Below, in pieces: positions 14,499 to 22,521 of a stretch of DNA of 38,185 nucleotides; position 1 is the first letter of the stretch; each line of letters starts with the position of its first letter. The position numbers and the translations under genes are program-made. Source of the stretch: a virus. Where the stretch lies: positions 1 through 38,185 of the IMG/VR virus record IMGVR_UViG_3300044642_000116. The stretch is one strand, 5' to 3'. The notes beneath the pieces are model-generated. The model searched no databases and was not told the origin of the DNA. It saw nothing but the letters and a program-made list of their open reading frames with translations.

Positions 14499-17431
14499 AC
14501 GGACTTGACGCCGCGATTATTGTAAGTACCTTCCCAGTTAAGAGAAGTGAATGCAGTGGGGAATGGCGAATCAGCTGTAAGAGTAATTTCTACCTGATTA
14601 CCTTTTGCCATCACAGGAACTTTGTTTTGAGCATTCCTAAGGATAGGAACGGAGTTGGCCAAGTAAAGGTTACTTGTAATTTGAGGAAGGTCCAAGCTAA
14701 AGGCGTCTCTTCCGTCAGCATCCACGGTGATGTTAAACGGTCCAGAGTTGTAGCTATCAATCTGCATACGATTGACCATGGGAAGATTCAAGGTATCCTT
14801 TCGTCCTTCACCATTGGTTACGAAGAAGGCTGGCATGGTAGCCTGAGCAACATACTTGTATCCAAGAGCAAACTTAGAAAGGGTCTGGTTTCCATCCACC
14901 TCTACAAAGTAACGCTGTCCAACTGGTTGAGCGAGATCTACTTCAAAATCAAGCTCTTGGACGTAGCCTGGATTAAGCGGATCCAAACTAACGAGAACTG
15001 GTTGAAGATTAGCTTGATTGAACCCATCCTTGAAGCATATGTGGGTAGTGTCTGTCCCTGCGAAGTAGACCTTTGTGGGGTTGTAATCCATCAGGTCAAG
15101 ACGGAGATCCACATAGCCCCCGTCAAAGAACACAGCACCTCCAGGAGTTTCTGTCAGAAGGTTGACATGGCTGACCACATAACCACCATCCTGCTTGGTA
15201 ACAATGTAAAGCTGATCATGGTTGAATTCGATCATCTCTACATCACCACTTACTACCCATTTGAACCAGGAAGCCATCCGCCGTTCAGCTCCATCATTGA
15301 AGAAGCGGAACACATAGATAGCATTAGGCTCACGATAGGTGGTAAGCATGAAGGTGGTCGCAGAAGTGGTGACCTTCAGCTCTTTAATATCAGATGGAAT
15401 ATAAGAAGGAACGATACGTGTCAGTTCAACAACAGCAGGCTTAGAACCAACTGCTTCACCAACAAGCATTTCAAACACCTGGGCTGCGGTGTCGTTCTCT
15501 TCAATAAATACAATACTAGGACCAGTATCAACTGGAGCAATACGAGGACTCTGGTTGTAATACGACACAGAGTTGATCTCAGCAGTAGCTGCCGAGAATG
15601 CTTCGGTTGTGGTTTCTAGAATGTATTGAGCATTGTCTGCAAACAGAACCAAACCACGAGTAGTTTGAATGGAGTGCCGCAGTTCAATGGGACGCAGGCT
15701 GCCACACGAAAGATCGATTGGATCACTGGCTACAACCGTAAGAACCGTAGAAGCAAAGAAGTTAAAGTAGTCTCCTGCTTGAGAAGTGATTACATTTTCA
15801 TTTGACATGAAAACCAATCGGTTCTTGAAGAATGCAATTCCATGGATGGGGTTACCAACAAAGGAAGGCATTGGATTGGTTGTATTGTCTCCTACTTCTC
15901 TTGGCTTCCAGAACTGCTTAGCAATTGCATCGACGTTAAGAGTAACGGTGGCAACTGTCAGTACGCGGAACGTATCACCTTCAAGGTTTGTTACCGTATC
16001 CAAAGCAGTATATGCTCGGCCTGCTCGACTGATTTCAACCGCATCAATGACACCTGTGGTGGTGGTGACAATGCGCAGACCAGCCTGCTGCCTTAAAGCA
16101 ATAGATGGATCGCCTGAAGCTACTGTATTGTAAGCGCCAAGAACGGAATAGGTGTTGTTGCCAATGTCAAACGAAGCATCGGAACCAGTAGTCTGGAATA
16201 CCTCACCATTGCGATACCAACGATAAAGCTGACTGCCTGAGGTATAGATGATACGCTCAACATAATCCGTCGGACTAGGAGCCCAAGCAAAGTTAGTGGT
16301 TGTCGTATCTGTCCGAGTTGCTGTTACCTTAAGGCGTAGGTTCAGACCCGTACCACCATAAACAGGGAAGCTTTGGCCAACAGCATATCGCCCATTGCCA
16401 GAACTTAGAACGGATACTGTTTGAGGAACACCACTGACCGAAGAGGTGGCAGGGGTTGCTGTTGCTGATGCTTCGTCCAGCTTACGGAAGGTAAAGGTTC
16501 CATTAGCTTCACGAATGATTACGTGAGGAAGTGTCGCTTCGTTGATGGTTTCAACAATACCACCAGCAATAGTCTCTTCCCAAGAACCAGCTCCACTAGC
16601 TCCACCATTACTTGTTTGGAAGACTACCCAATAATCATCGCCATCTGAGTTTTCAGAAGCTTGGACCTTAATCTTGGCTCCATTGAGAAATTGAGTTGGC
16701 AGTTCAGATACAACACTGACAATACCTTTAAAGGCTTGAATTGCAGTGCCAGTCTGACCACCACGCGCCTCCAAAGAAAAGTTAGCGTTGTTAGCTCGAC
16801 GAACATGAATAGAGCTACCGACAACTGTGGCAACAAAGGCAGGGTTGGCGTTAATAGAGCCAGCCAAACCGTTTAGGATGTCCGCAGCATTAAGAGCTGT
16901 CGTTGAGGTAGTGGGTGTGTTATAACTAAAACTAACACCATCAACAATAACAGTGTAAGTTGTAGCGTACGCAATATTGTTAAGGGCAATGAAGCCAAAC
17001 GGATTTACCGTAGGGCTCAGGTCTGCAGCATTCTCTGCCACAACAACCTTACGATTAAGCACAAACGTGTAATCATTGATCTGCAGGATAGCAAGATCAT
17101 CTGCGTTTGTATGTGCTGCGTAGGTGGAAGCAGTTGCGTTTACAGTTTGTTCAATGCCGCTATTGGCATCCCAAATACGTAGAGCACCAGCCTTGGTAAA
17201 CTCAACAATGTACTTCTCTTCCTCATCTCGGAAGATGGTAAACCACGTACCGTTTGCCGTAGCATTTGTCAGACGCCTAATACCACGAAGGCCTGGCCGT
17301 TTAGCCAAACCAAAGGTAGGGTCTGGATAGTAATTGGTGCAACTTCTCAGTTGGTTGTTGAGCTTGAGACTATCAGGCTGCTGAGATACACCACCAATTA
17401 GATTAGGAATTTTCTGAGAGATGGCAGCCAT
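14495..17431 (-). CDS. tail tubular protein B (T7 gp12-like nozzle)
   Basis: The 978-residue protein begins MAAISQKIPNLIGGVSQQPD, the conserved start of T7 gp12 and its relatives, followed by the CTNYYPDPTFGLAKRPGLRGI segment. It also carries FKNRLVFMSNENVITSQAGDYFNFFA and LVLFADNAQYILET, both typical. It is longer than T7 gp12 (794 residues); the extra length is in the Ser/Thr/Gly-rich middle (about 230-450). The protein forms the distal tail nozzle and fibre docking surface. Its start shares one base with the stop of tail tube A (17431). Confidence 0.95.
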   Translation of the reverse strand: MAAISQKIPNLIGGVSQQPDSLKLNNQLRSCTNYYPDPTFGLAKRPGLRGIRRLTNATANGTWFTIFRDEEEKYIVEFTKAGALRIWDANSGIEQTVNATASTYAAHTNADDLAILQINDYTFVLNRKVVVAENAADLSPTVNPFGFIALNNIAYATTYTVIVDGVSFSYNTPTTSTTALNAADILNGLAGSINANPAFVATVVGSSIHVRRANNANFSLEARGGQTGTAIQAFKGIVSVVSELPTQFLNGAKIKVQASENSDGDDYWVVFQTSNGGASGAGSWEETIAGGIVETINEATLPHVIIREANGTFTFRKLDEASATATPATSSVSGVPQTVSVLSSGNGRYAVGQSFPVYGGTGLNLRLKVTATRTDTTTTNFAWAPSPTDYVERIIYTSGSQLYRWYRNGEVFQTTGSDASFDIGNNTYSVLGAYNTVASGDPSIALRQQAGLRIVTTTTGVIDAVEISRAGRAYTALDTVTNLEGDTFRVLTVATVTLNVDAIAKQFWKPREVGDNTTNPMPSFVGNPIHGIAFFKNRLVFMSNENVITSQAGDYFNFFASTVLTVVASDPIDLSCGSLRPIELRHSIQTTRGLVLFADNAQYILETTTEAFSAATAEINSVSYYNQSPRIAPVDTGPSIVFIEENDTAAQVFEMLVGEAVGSKPAVVELTRIVPSYIPSDIKELKVTTSATTFMLTTYREPNAIYVFRFFNDGAERRMASWFKWVVSGDVEMIEFNHDQLYIVTKQDGGYVVSHVNLLTETPGGAVFFDGGYVDLRLDLMDYNPTKVYFAGTDTTHICFKDGFNQANLQPVLVSLDPLNPGYVQELDFEVDLAQPVGQRYFVEVDGNQTLSKFALGYKYVAQATMPAFFVTNGEGRKDTLNLPMVNRMQIDSYNSGPFNITVDADGRDAFSLDLPQITSNLYLANSVPILRNAQNKVPVMAKGNQVEITLTADSPFPTAFTSLNWEGTYNNRGVKSV

Positions 17432-18030
17432 TATCGTGCAATAGCTCGGTAGGGAGTATAAGAGATGTAGAAGTTCTGACCGTTCTCCTGACCAAAGATA
17501 TTGGCTTCAGAAGTGTCAGTGTCATAGGCAATACAATTCGCCCGCAACAACACCTCATCCTGAACGTTAAAGGTTACCATCTCTTGGGAACCAAGGGCAC
17601 GTCCAGCAAAGACACGAGCAGAGCGTTGGGTGATGTAATCCTTAAAGACCTGAGGAAGATCTTCAAAGTTAAAGAACCAGACAACATCACACTTAACAGT
17701 GCTGCCTGCGGTAAAGTTAAAGGTGTGGTTTACCTTATCATAAAGCTTTCCATCCCTCAGTACCGTTTGATACTTCTGGACATTGGAAATCTTGTTGTCA
17801 GAAAGTTGCAGCACATTCTGAGGAACCAGAACCTCCCCGTTAACATCAGCAGTAAACGGATAGTTCACCTCAGTATTGAAATGCCACCCCTCTCCTTGCA
17901 CCTCCCGATTGACCGAATCAAGTACGGTTTCAGCAAGAGCAATTTCAGGATTTGCAATATCGAGAGACACCACGGGTGCCTGCCCAATACCAGAAAGCAT
18001 CTGGTTGATTGCTTGTAGTTTGGTAGTCAT
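17431..18030 (-). CDS. tail tubular protein A (T7 gp11-like)
   Basis: The 199-residue protein starts MTTKLQAINQMLSGIGQAPV at ATG 18030; an open frame extends upstream only to a TTG and is not supported. The LQAINQMLSGIGQAPV start, the LDSVNREVQGEGWHFNTEVNY motif and the IGxxF-type C-terminal YISYTPYRAI pattern identify gp11, the adaptor ring between portal and nozzle. Size equals T7 gp11 (196 residues). It follows the capsid gene after a terminator-like hairpin, as gene 11 follows T-phi in T7. Confidence 0.95.
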   Translation of the reverse strand: MTTKLQAINQMLSGIGQAPVVSLDIANPEIALAETVLDSVNREVQGEGWHFNTEVNYPFTADVNGEVLVPQNVLQLSDNKISNVQKYQTVLRDGKLYDKVNHTFNFTAGSTVKCDVVWFFNFEDLPQVFKDYITQRSARVFAGRALGSQEMVTFNVQDEVLLRANCIAYDTDTSEANIFGQENGQNFYISYTPYRAIAR

Positions 18031-18043
18031 TGATTGAGCAGGT

Positions 18044-18076
18044 AAAAAAGGGGAGGGGACCCCCGAAGAAGTCCCC
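18044..18076 (-). terminator. terminator-like hairpin after the capsid gene
   Basis: On the minus strand GGGGAC (18076-18071) can pair with GTCCCC (18060-18055) around a 10-base loop, followed by TCCCC and then six T (18049-18044). Alternative pairing of the adjacent C runs is possible. It lies 8 bases after the capsid stop, the same place as the T-phi terminator of T7, which lowers transcription beyond the capsid gene. The spacing between stem and T run is longer than usual, so efficiency is uncertain. Confidence 0.55.
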
Positions 18077-18083
18077 AAAGAAA

Positions 18084-19085
18084 TCAGGCCACGTTACGGA
18101 AGGCACCGGCGCAGGAAACGCGCACAGGGCCAGCACCGTATGCGAGGCGACCGACGATAACATCGCCTTGATAGATCACCTTCGTATCGGCACCGGTGGT
18201 CTGAACGGAGGGACCGATGGCCTCCACAACACCAGCAGCATCACGGTGGAAGATCAGGCCGCAGCTGTGGGTGAAGTCGGTAGCGATACCGTAGTTGTTG
18301 TTCTCACCGGTCACAGCAGCCGCATCGATGGCGGTACCAGCAGCAGAGCCGTACTTACCAAGGAAGGGGATGTTGTTGGACTTGTAGATCTTGATACCGG
18401 CGATCTCGTAGAGACCTTCACCGCTGTTCAGGTTGCCCTGGGTGTTGCCGTATTCACGGTTCAGGATGTTGGTATCCACCTGGCTGATCAGGGCGTAGTA
18501 CTGACGAGGAGCCAGCACGGCCACACGACCATCCTTAGGAGCAGCGATTTCATCGAGACGGGCGGCAGCTTCAAAGAAGCCGTCAACCAGGGCCTGAGCA
18601 TCGTATTCTTTGTTGGCGCCCAGGTTCACACGGAAACCACCAGGCTCGCCGGTCACAGCAGCGGACAGGCCAGAGGCACGGTCCAGAACGCGGAACACGC
18701 GACGGTCATAGAATTCAGCCAGGCTCTGGCCGATCTGACGGGCGATGGGACCGCGAATGTCGTACTGGGCCAGGGTCTCGTTCAGGTCATAAACGAACGC
18801 GCTGGCAACCAGCAGGTCATCCATTGCGATGGTGGTTTCGGCCACAGGAGGGTTGCCGCTACCAAGGATAGCAGTACCGGGGGTGTGGAAACCAGCTTGG
18901 ATGCGGCCGGTGTGAATGAACTGGGCTTCTTTGCCGTTGCGCAGGGTACGGTTCTGAACCAGGCCTTTTGCAATCGTCGAGTTACGGAAGGCTTCATACA
19001 CCTCCCCAGTAAACAATTTAAGGAACAGGGCCTTAGTATCGCCAGCCTTGTTAGACTGACCGAGTTGAGTAAGAGTTGCAGTCAC
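18084..19085 (-). CDS. major capsid protein (T7 gp10-like)
   Basis: The 333-residue protein starts with GTG at 19085 (VTATLTQLGQSNKAGDTKAL). The GDTKALFLKLFTGEVYEAF, GKEAQFIHTGRIQAGFHTPG, AMDDLLVASAFVYDLNE and YDIRGPIARQIGQSLAEFYDRR segments follow the T7 gp10A pattern, and the HK97 fold is expected. Length is close to T7 gp10A (345). No second frame extending the C-terminus, as in gp10B, was evident. No clear Shine-Dalgarno sequence precedes the GTG, which is unexpected for the most abundant phage protein; the structured 198-base leader may matter. Confidence 0.95.
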   Translation of the reverse strand: MTATLTQLGQSNKAGDTKALFLKLFTGEVYEAFRNSTIAKGLVQNRTLRNGKEAQFIHTGRIQAGFHTPGTAILGSGNPPVAETTIAMDDLLVASAFVYDLNETLAQYDIRGPIARQIGQSLAEFYDRRVFRVLDRASGLSAAVTGEPGGFRVNLGANKEYDAQALVDGFFEAAARLDEIAAPKDGRVAVLAPRQYYALISQVDTNILNREYGNTQGNLNSGEGLYEIAGIKIYKSNNIPFLGKYGSAAGTAIDAAAVTGENNNYGIATDFTHSCGLIFHRDAAGVVEAIGPSVQTTGADTKVIYQGDVIVGRLAYGAGPVRVSCAGAFRNVA

Positions 19086-19283
19086 TTGATTAAAAGGAAA
19101 AAAGGGTTTACTTGATTCCTAAGTACTTAGAGTTTTGTCCGGATTAAAGTATTCAGTTTTTGGGCAATACGTCCTTTGTATTGGGTATCCACCTCAGTGG
19201 GCCAATACTCCAGTCATGACTAGGTTTTTAACGAGGTTTGCCATCCTCAATTGGCAGGGGGACATTGCAGTCCCCACGATCAG
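19086..19283 (-). promoter_or_regulatory. structured leader between scaffold and capsid genes
   Basis: This is one of only two gaps near 200 bases. In minus-strand order it holds a hairpin GGGGAC/GTCCCC (19275-19270 with 19263-19258), a TGCCA/TGGCA hairpin (19256-19252 with 19243-19239), a seven-base pair set GTATTGG/CCAATAC (19208-19202 with 19184-19178) that competes with GTATTG downstream (19170-19165), and a perfect 12-base palindrome (19130-19119). T7 has promoter phi10 at this place, so a phage promoter and a stabilising 5' leader are expected. I could not identify a promoter consensus. Confidence 0.5.
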
Positions 19284-20123
19284 TTAGAGCAGATCGCCGC
19301 TTGCAGCCAGCTTTGTTTCGATGTCCATGCGATAGGCGGGGTCGTTCCGATAGCGAGGATCAGAGATGGCCCGTGCCAATTCGGCTTGTGAACGGAAACC
19401 TTTTACGTTATTACGTACGGCCTTGCCGGACACCTGCTGCCCTTCAAACCCAACAGCATCTTTGTACCGTTGGTTGAGGGCTTGAACAGCAAAGAAGATA
19501 GCATCCTTGTTACCACTGTTCACGACATTATCGTAGGCAGCAACCTCAGCAGGAGAAAGGTTCTCAGAGGCCCAGGCCAGGGTTTGACCATAGACCTCTT
19601 CACCGCCAACCGACTTAACAATGTCCTGCGCATCAGCATCAGAGAGGGCCTTAGGAGCCACAGGAGGGGCGTTCTTTTGGAGTTCCAGGTAAGCCTCTAC
19701 CAGCTTTTCAGAGGGCAGTTCCTTGAGCTTTTGGAGGGTCTCAGGGCTGAGCTGGTTGTCGTTGGAGTAGTACTCTTCCGACGCCTTCAGAATAACCTGA
19801 ACTTCTTCAGACTCAGCAACCTCTTCCTCCTCTTCACCTCCTTCTGGGGTATCCTCACCCTCTTCCTGAGTAGTCTCTTCCTTTTGACCTAGCTTCTTCT
19901 CCAGCTCTTTGTATGCCTTTTCAAGATCTTCAGCAGACTTGAATTTACCAGCATACCGCAGCTCCGACTCAGCATCCTCTCGGGCCTGATCGTACTTGCG
20001 CTGCTCACGAGCATCCTCTTCGTTTTGAAGCTTTTCTCCAAGTTCAAGGAGTCGTGCTTCGTTGGTTTGACGAGTCTCAGTAAGGTCAAGGTCGTCAGTG
20101 GAATCAAACGTAATTTCAGGCAT
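19284..20123 (-). CDS. scaffolding protein (T7 gp9-like)
   Basis: The 279-residue protein begins MPEITFDSTDDLDLTETRQT and is extremely rich in Glu, Asp and Lys in residues 20-120 (EEDAREQRKYDQAREDAES, LEKAYKELEKKLGQKEE, then an acidic run TPEGGEEEEEVAESEE). The rest is helical, ending RYRNDPAYRMDIETKLAASG, which is the conserved C-terminal helix motif of gp9-type scaffolds. It guides capsid assembly and leaves before DNA packaging. T7 gp9 is about 307 residues. Position between portal and capsid confirms the assignment. Confidence 0.92.
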   Translation of the reverse strand: MPEITFDSTDDLDLTETRQTNEARLLELGEKLQNEEDAREQRKYDQAREDAESELRYAGKFKSAEDLEKAYKELEKKLGQKEETTQEEGEDTPEGGEEEEEVAESEEVQVILKASEEYYSNDNQLSPETLQKLKELPSEKLVEAYLELQKNAPPVAPKALSDADAQDIVKSVGGEEVYGQTLAWASENLSPAEVAAYDNVVNSGNKDAIFFAVQALNQRYKDAVGFEGQQVSGKAVRNNVKGFRSQAELARAISDPRYRNDPAYRMDIETKLAASGDLL

Positions 20124-20140
20124 GATGGTTTGGTTGTGGA

Positions 20141-20389
20141 TCAGTTGTATTCACCGCGAACGGTGCCAAAGGTGGGTTTGCTAATCTTAGGTCCATGACT
20201 TCCAACCTTAGGCTTGGAGGTGTTAGCACGAACCTTAGGTTTACCCGCATACTTGTTACGAGTAGTCAGCTCAATGGAATCAGGAAGTTCAAAGTCCTCA
20301 GGATTTAGTTCCTGAAATTCTTCTTCAAGTTCCGGCTGCGGGGACGGTTGGGAGGGAGACGTTTCCTTCTTGGAAGTTTGCGGCGACAT
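20141..20389 (-). CDS. small hypothetical protein between portal and scaffold
   Basis: The 82-residue protein begins MSPQTSKKETSPSQPSPQPE. Its N-terminus is Ser/Pro/Gln-rich, followed by an acidic stretch (LEEEFQELNPEDFELPDSIE) and a basic, Gly/Lys/Pro-rich tail (GKPKVRANTSKPKVGSHGPK). It looks intrinsically disordered. The first 65 bases overlap the portal gene in another frame, and the gene ends 17 bases before the scaffold start. T7 has no gene here. A minor virion or assembly protein is possible; no known family was recognised. Confidence 0.7.
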   Translation of the reverse strand: MSPQTSKKETSPSQPSPQPELEEEFQELNPEDFELPDSIELTTRNKYAGKPKVRANTSKPKVGSHGPKISKPTFGTVRGEYN

Positions 20390-21971
20390 TACGAATAGAA
20401 TCTAGTGCTTCTGGGTTTTTGGATGGATCCAACATAGGAGCCTTGGCAAGATCGCCAGCCTGGTTCATCAGCGACGCCTGCATTGCTTGCGATTGTTGTG
20501 ATTGAACATCAGCTGCCTGCTCATCAGGTGTCTTGATCAGCTTAAGTGGATCAATACCTTGACTTGCTGCAAGGCGCTTGATTGCTTCATCAGGATGAAT
20601 ATACTTCATCACCATTTCTGGACCAAGACTTTGAGCCACGGTAGACAGGAACATCATCAGAGATTCCCGATCTTGACCACGACCAATGCCATCAAGGCCA
20701 GCAATTACGGTTGGGAATACTACACCTTTAGGAAGCTTTGGCAGATCTCCAGAACGTTGGAGCAAAAAGAGCTTACGTTGAAGGTAGGGACGCAGCAATT
20801 CGGAGGTAAGATTACCGTAGATTCCACCCAACTGTTCATTGAGTTCTTGTTGGGTAGCGCGGATTTCTTCAGCGGTTGTTCTTTCGCTCTGACGAACAGA
20901 AAGAATAAGAAAAGCCTCCGACAACCGTTGCGTCAAGGAGGTGATCATCTGGAATGCCGAAGCGAAATCTGCCTGCTTTTGAACCTGAACAGCAGTTACA
21001 TCTTCAGCACGTCCTTGAATGATTGCACCATTTCCTGCCTTCGCCAATACAGAAGGCTTAATGGTAGCAGAAGGAGATACCAGAAAGACCACCTTAGCAG
21101 CAGCAGCGGAACCTTCCACCATTGCTTGCATAAGTCCTTCAAGAGACTTAAGATCTCCAAGATATTCTTCAATTCGGCCACGTCCGTAATCTTCACCATC
21201 AACAACATTAAAGCGTAATGGAAGCCAAGGAGTTGTTGTCTTTGGAGCCTTACCCATCGAATCGGGAATGATCATATCATCGGCTTCTTGACGCCAACGC
21301 CATTGACCATCCTGTAGCTTAGCCCACGTATAAACAGCAACCTCATCCTCACCAACGGTTACATCAACAGAAGGTGTGGAAGTATTGTCGTCTACGCGAT
21401 TAACGTTCTGACTGGACTTTTGAAACTCCTTTGGAAGGAATTGACGATTGATAGATTCAACCGTAACAATCTCAGTGGGCTGACCTTCTCCATCTCGTAC
21501 GACCACATAACGGTCGAGAGGATAAATCTTTACCCCTTTTGAACCCATGTATACCAGGACATTCCCGGTTACAATCAAGTGCTTCATCGCCTGGTGGAGG
21601 ATCACACGATCCTGTGATTCAGCGATGTTTTGCATGACTACCCGCTCCATTTTGGAGAGGCTCAAGTCGATCTCAGATCTGATCTTAGCGTCAAGATTTG
21701 GGTCCGAAGCCAATTTGCCATCATTGATCTGAAGCTTAAAGAATGTTGTGTTCACAGGGAACAGACTCAACATAAGCTTCGAGGCCATCACATTAACACC
21801 CTTGGCGCCCATCGACTGCCATGGGGTGGTAAGTTTCTGACCGTTGACAACTCCTGTTCTAGTCAGGAGATAGGGCAGGCTCAGCTCGGCACAATCCCTG
21901 CCAGTATCAAGGAAGATCGTCCGATCACTGGCTAGCCTTGCGTAGCGAGACGCGGCGGACTGATTTTCCAT
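20325..21971 (-). CDS. portal (head-tail connector, T7 gp8-like)
   Basis: The 548-residue protein starts MENQSAASRYARLASDRTIF at ATG 21971. The VMASKLMLSLFPVNTTFFKL segment (about 55-75), the PWLPLRFNVVDGEDYGRGRIEEYLGDL motif and SERTTAEEIRATQQELNEQLGG are characteristic of T7-like portals, and the size equals T7 gp8 (536). Twelve copies form the ring through which DNA is packaged and ejected. The last 65 bases overlap the following small gene. The Gln-rich C-terminus (QQSQAMQASLMNQAGDLAKA) is typical. Confidence 0.95.
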   Translation of the reverse strand: MENQSAASRYARLASDRTIFLDTGRDCAELSLPYLLTRTGVVNGQKLTTPWQSMGAKGVNVMASKLMLSLFPVNTTFFKLQINDGKLASDPNLDAKIRSEIDLSLSKMERVVMQNIAESQDRVILHQAMKHLIVTGNVLVYMGSKGVKIYPLDRYVVVRDGEGQPTEIVTVESINRQFLPKEFQKSSQNVNRVDDNTSTPSVDVTVGEDEVAVYTWAKLQDGQWRWRQEADDMIIPDSMGKAPKTTTPWLPLRFNVVDGEDYGRGRIEEYLGDLKSLEGLMQAMVEGSAAAAKVVFLVSPSATIKPSVLAKAGNGAIIQGRAEDVTAVQVQKQADFASAFQMITSLTQRLSEAFLILSVRQSERTTAEEIRATQQELNEQLGGIYGNLTSELLRPYLQRKLFLLQRSGDLPKLPKGVVFPTVIAGLDGIGRGQDRESLMMFLSTVAQSLGPEMVMKYIHPDEAIKRLAASQGIDPLKLIKTPDEQAADVQSQQSQAMQASLMNQAGDLAKAPMLDPSKNPEALDSIRNVAANFQEGNVSLPTVPAAGT

Positions 21972-21973
21972 GA

Positions 21974-22315
21974 TCAACCAATATTAAGTTTAACAGAACT
22001 GCCAGCCGTAGCAGATGGGGTTCCAGCTCCACCACCAGTAGAAATACCAGCAGTAGGAATACGAAGGGCAGCAGCACCCATGGCAGCCTGACGTTGAGCA
22101 GAGCGCTTGCTACGCTTTGAAGTTACACGAGCAGCCTGTTCATTGATGCCTACAGGAACCGGAGGAGGAACGGGCTTGTTCTGTTCCATTTGGGTACGAA
22201 GCATCTGAGCTTCCTGCTCAAACATTTGCTGTTGCTGAGCAGCCTGTGCTGCGAATTCACGCTTGGCCTGTTCTTGAGCGTGATGTTGTTTGCGGCCTGC
22301 ATTGCCTGCACACAT
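21974..22315 (-). CDS. minor virion/tail assembly protein (T7 gp7.3 position)
   Basis: The 113-residue protein begins MCAGNAGRKQHHAQEQAKRE, has a Gln/Ala/Met-rich helix (about 15-48), a Pro-rich link (KPVPPPVPVG), a basic stretch (SKRSKRSAQRQAAMGAAALR) and a Gly/Ser/Thr-rich end finishing SVKLNIG. T7 gp7.3 sits directly before the portal gene and ends with a comparable basic then Ser/Gly-rich tail ending in GGGINI. Similarity is in layout rather than strict sequence, so the equivalence is moderate. T7 gp7.3 is required for tail assembly and host adsorption. Confidence 0.7.
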   Translation of the reverse strand: MCAGNAGRKQHHAQEQAKREFAAQAAQQQQMFEQEAQMLRTQMEQNKPVPPPVPVGINEQAARVTSKRSKRSAQRQAAMGAAALRIPTAGISTGGGAGTPSATAGSSVKLNIG

Positions 22316-22317
22316 GA

Positions 22318-22521
22318 TTAAATTTCCTTTTTTAATTTAAGGTAACGAATAATGGAGATTGCTCCAGCACGAAAGGCTAGATCTCTATCGGTGATGTTGT
22401 GGTCAGGATATGTGTCAGGATACATGGAATCCAGTTCCTGAATAAGGCGATCTAGGTCAACATTACCCCCAACCACGCGGGTCAGGGGCAACGTTTCTTC
22501 TTCAAGAAAGGGACTAGCCAT
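22318..22521 (-). CDS. conserved cyanophage hypothetical protein
   Basis: Read from ATG 22521, which overlaps the reductase beta stop, the protein has 67 residues (MASPFLEEETLPLTRVVGGN, then VDLDRLIQELDSMYPDTYPDHNITDRDLAFRAG in two pieces and a basic end LKLKKEI). The frame is open further upstream to 22611, but that part duplicates reductase coding sequence in another frame. The motif YPDTYPDHNxTDRD recurs in cyanopodovirus proteins as I recall, with no known role. It bridges the metabolism and virion clusters. Confidence 0.7.
   Translation of the reverse strand: MASPFLEEETLPLTRVVGGNVDLDRLIQELDSMYPDTYPDHNITDRDLAFRAGAISIIRYLKLKKEI

Noticed and set aside
14465-15619. A 384-codon plus-strand frame inside tail tube B
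   Set aside because: Antisense to a firmly identified gene, no motif and no start signal.
18030-19115. A 361-codon plus-strand frame covering the whole capsid gene
   Set aside because: It mirrors the capsid codon pattern; its Gly/Val/His-rich product has no recognisable domain and all real genes run on the minus strand.
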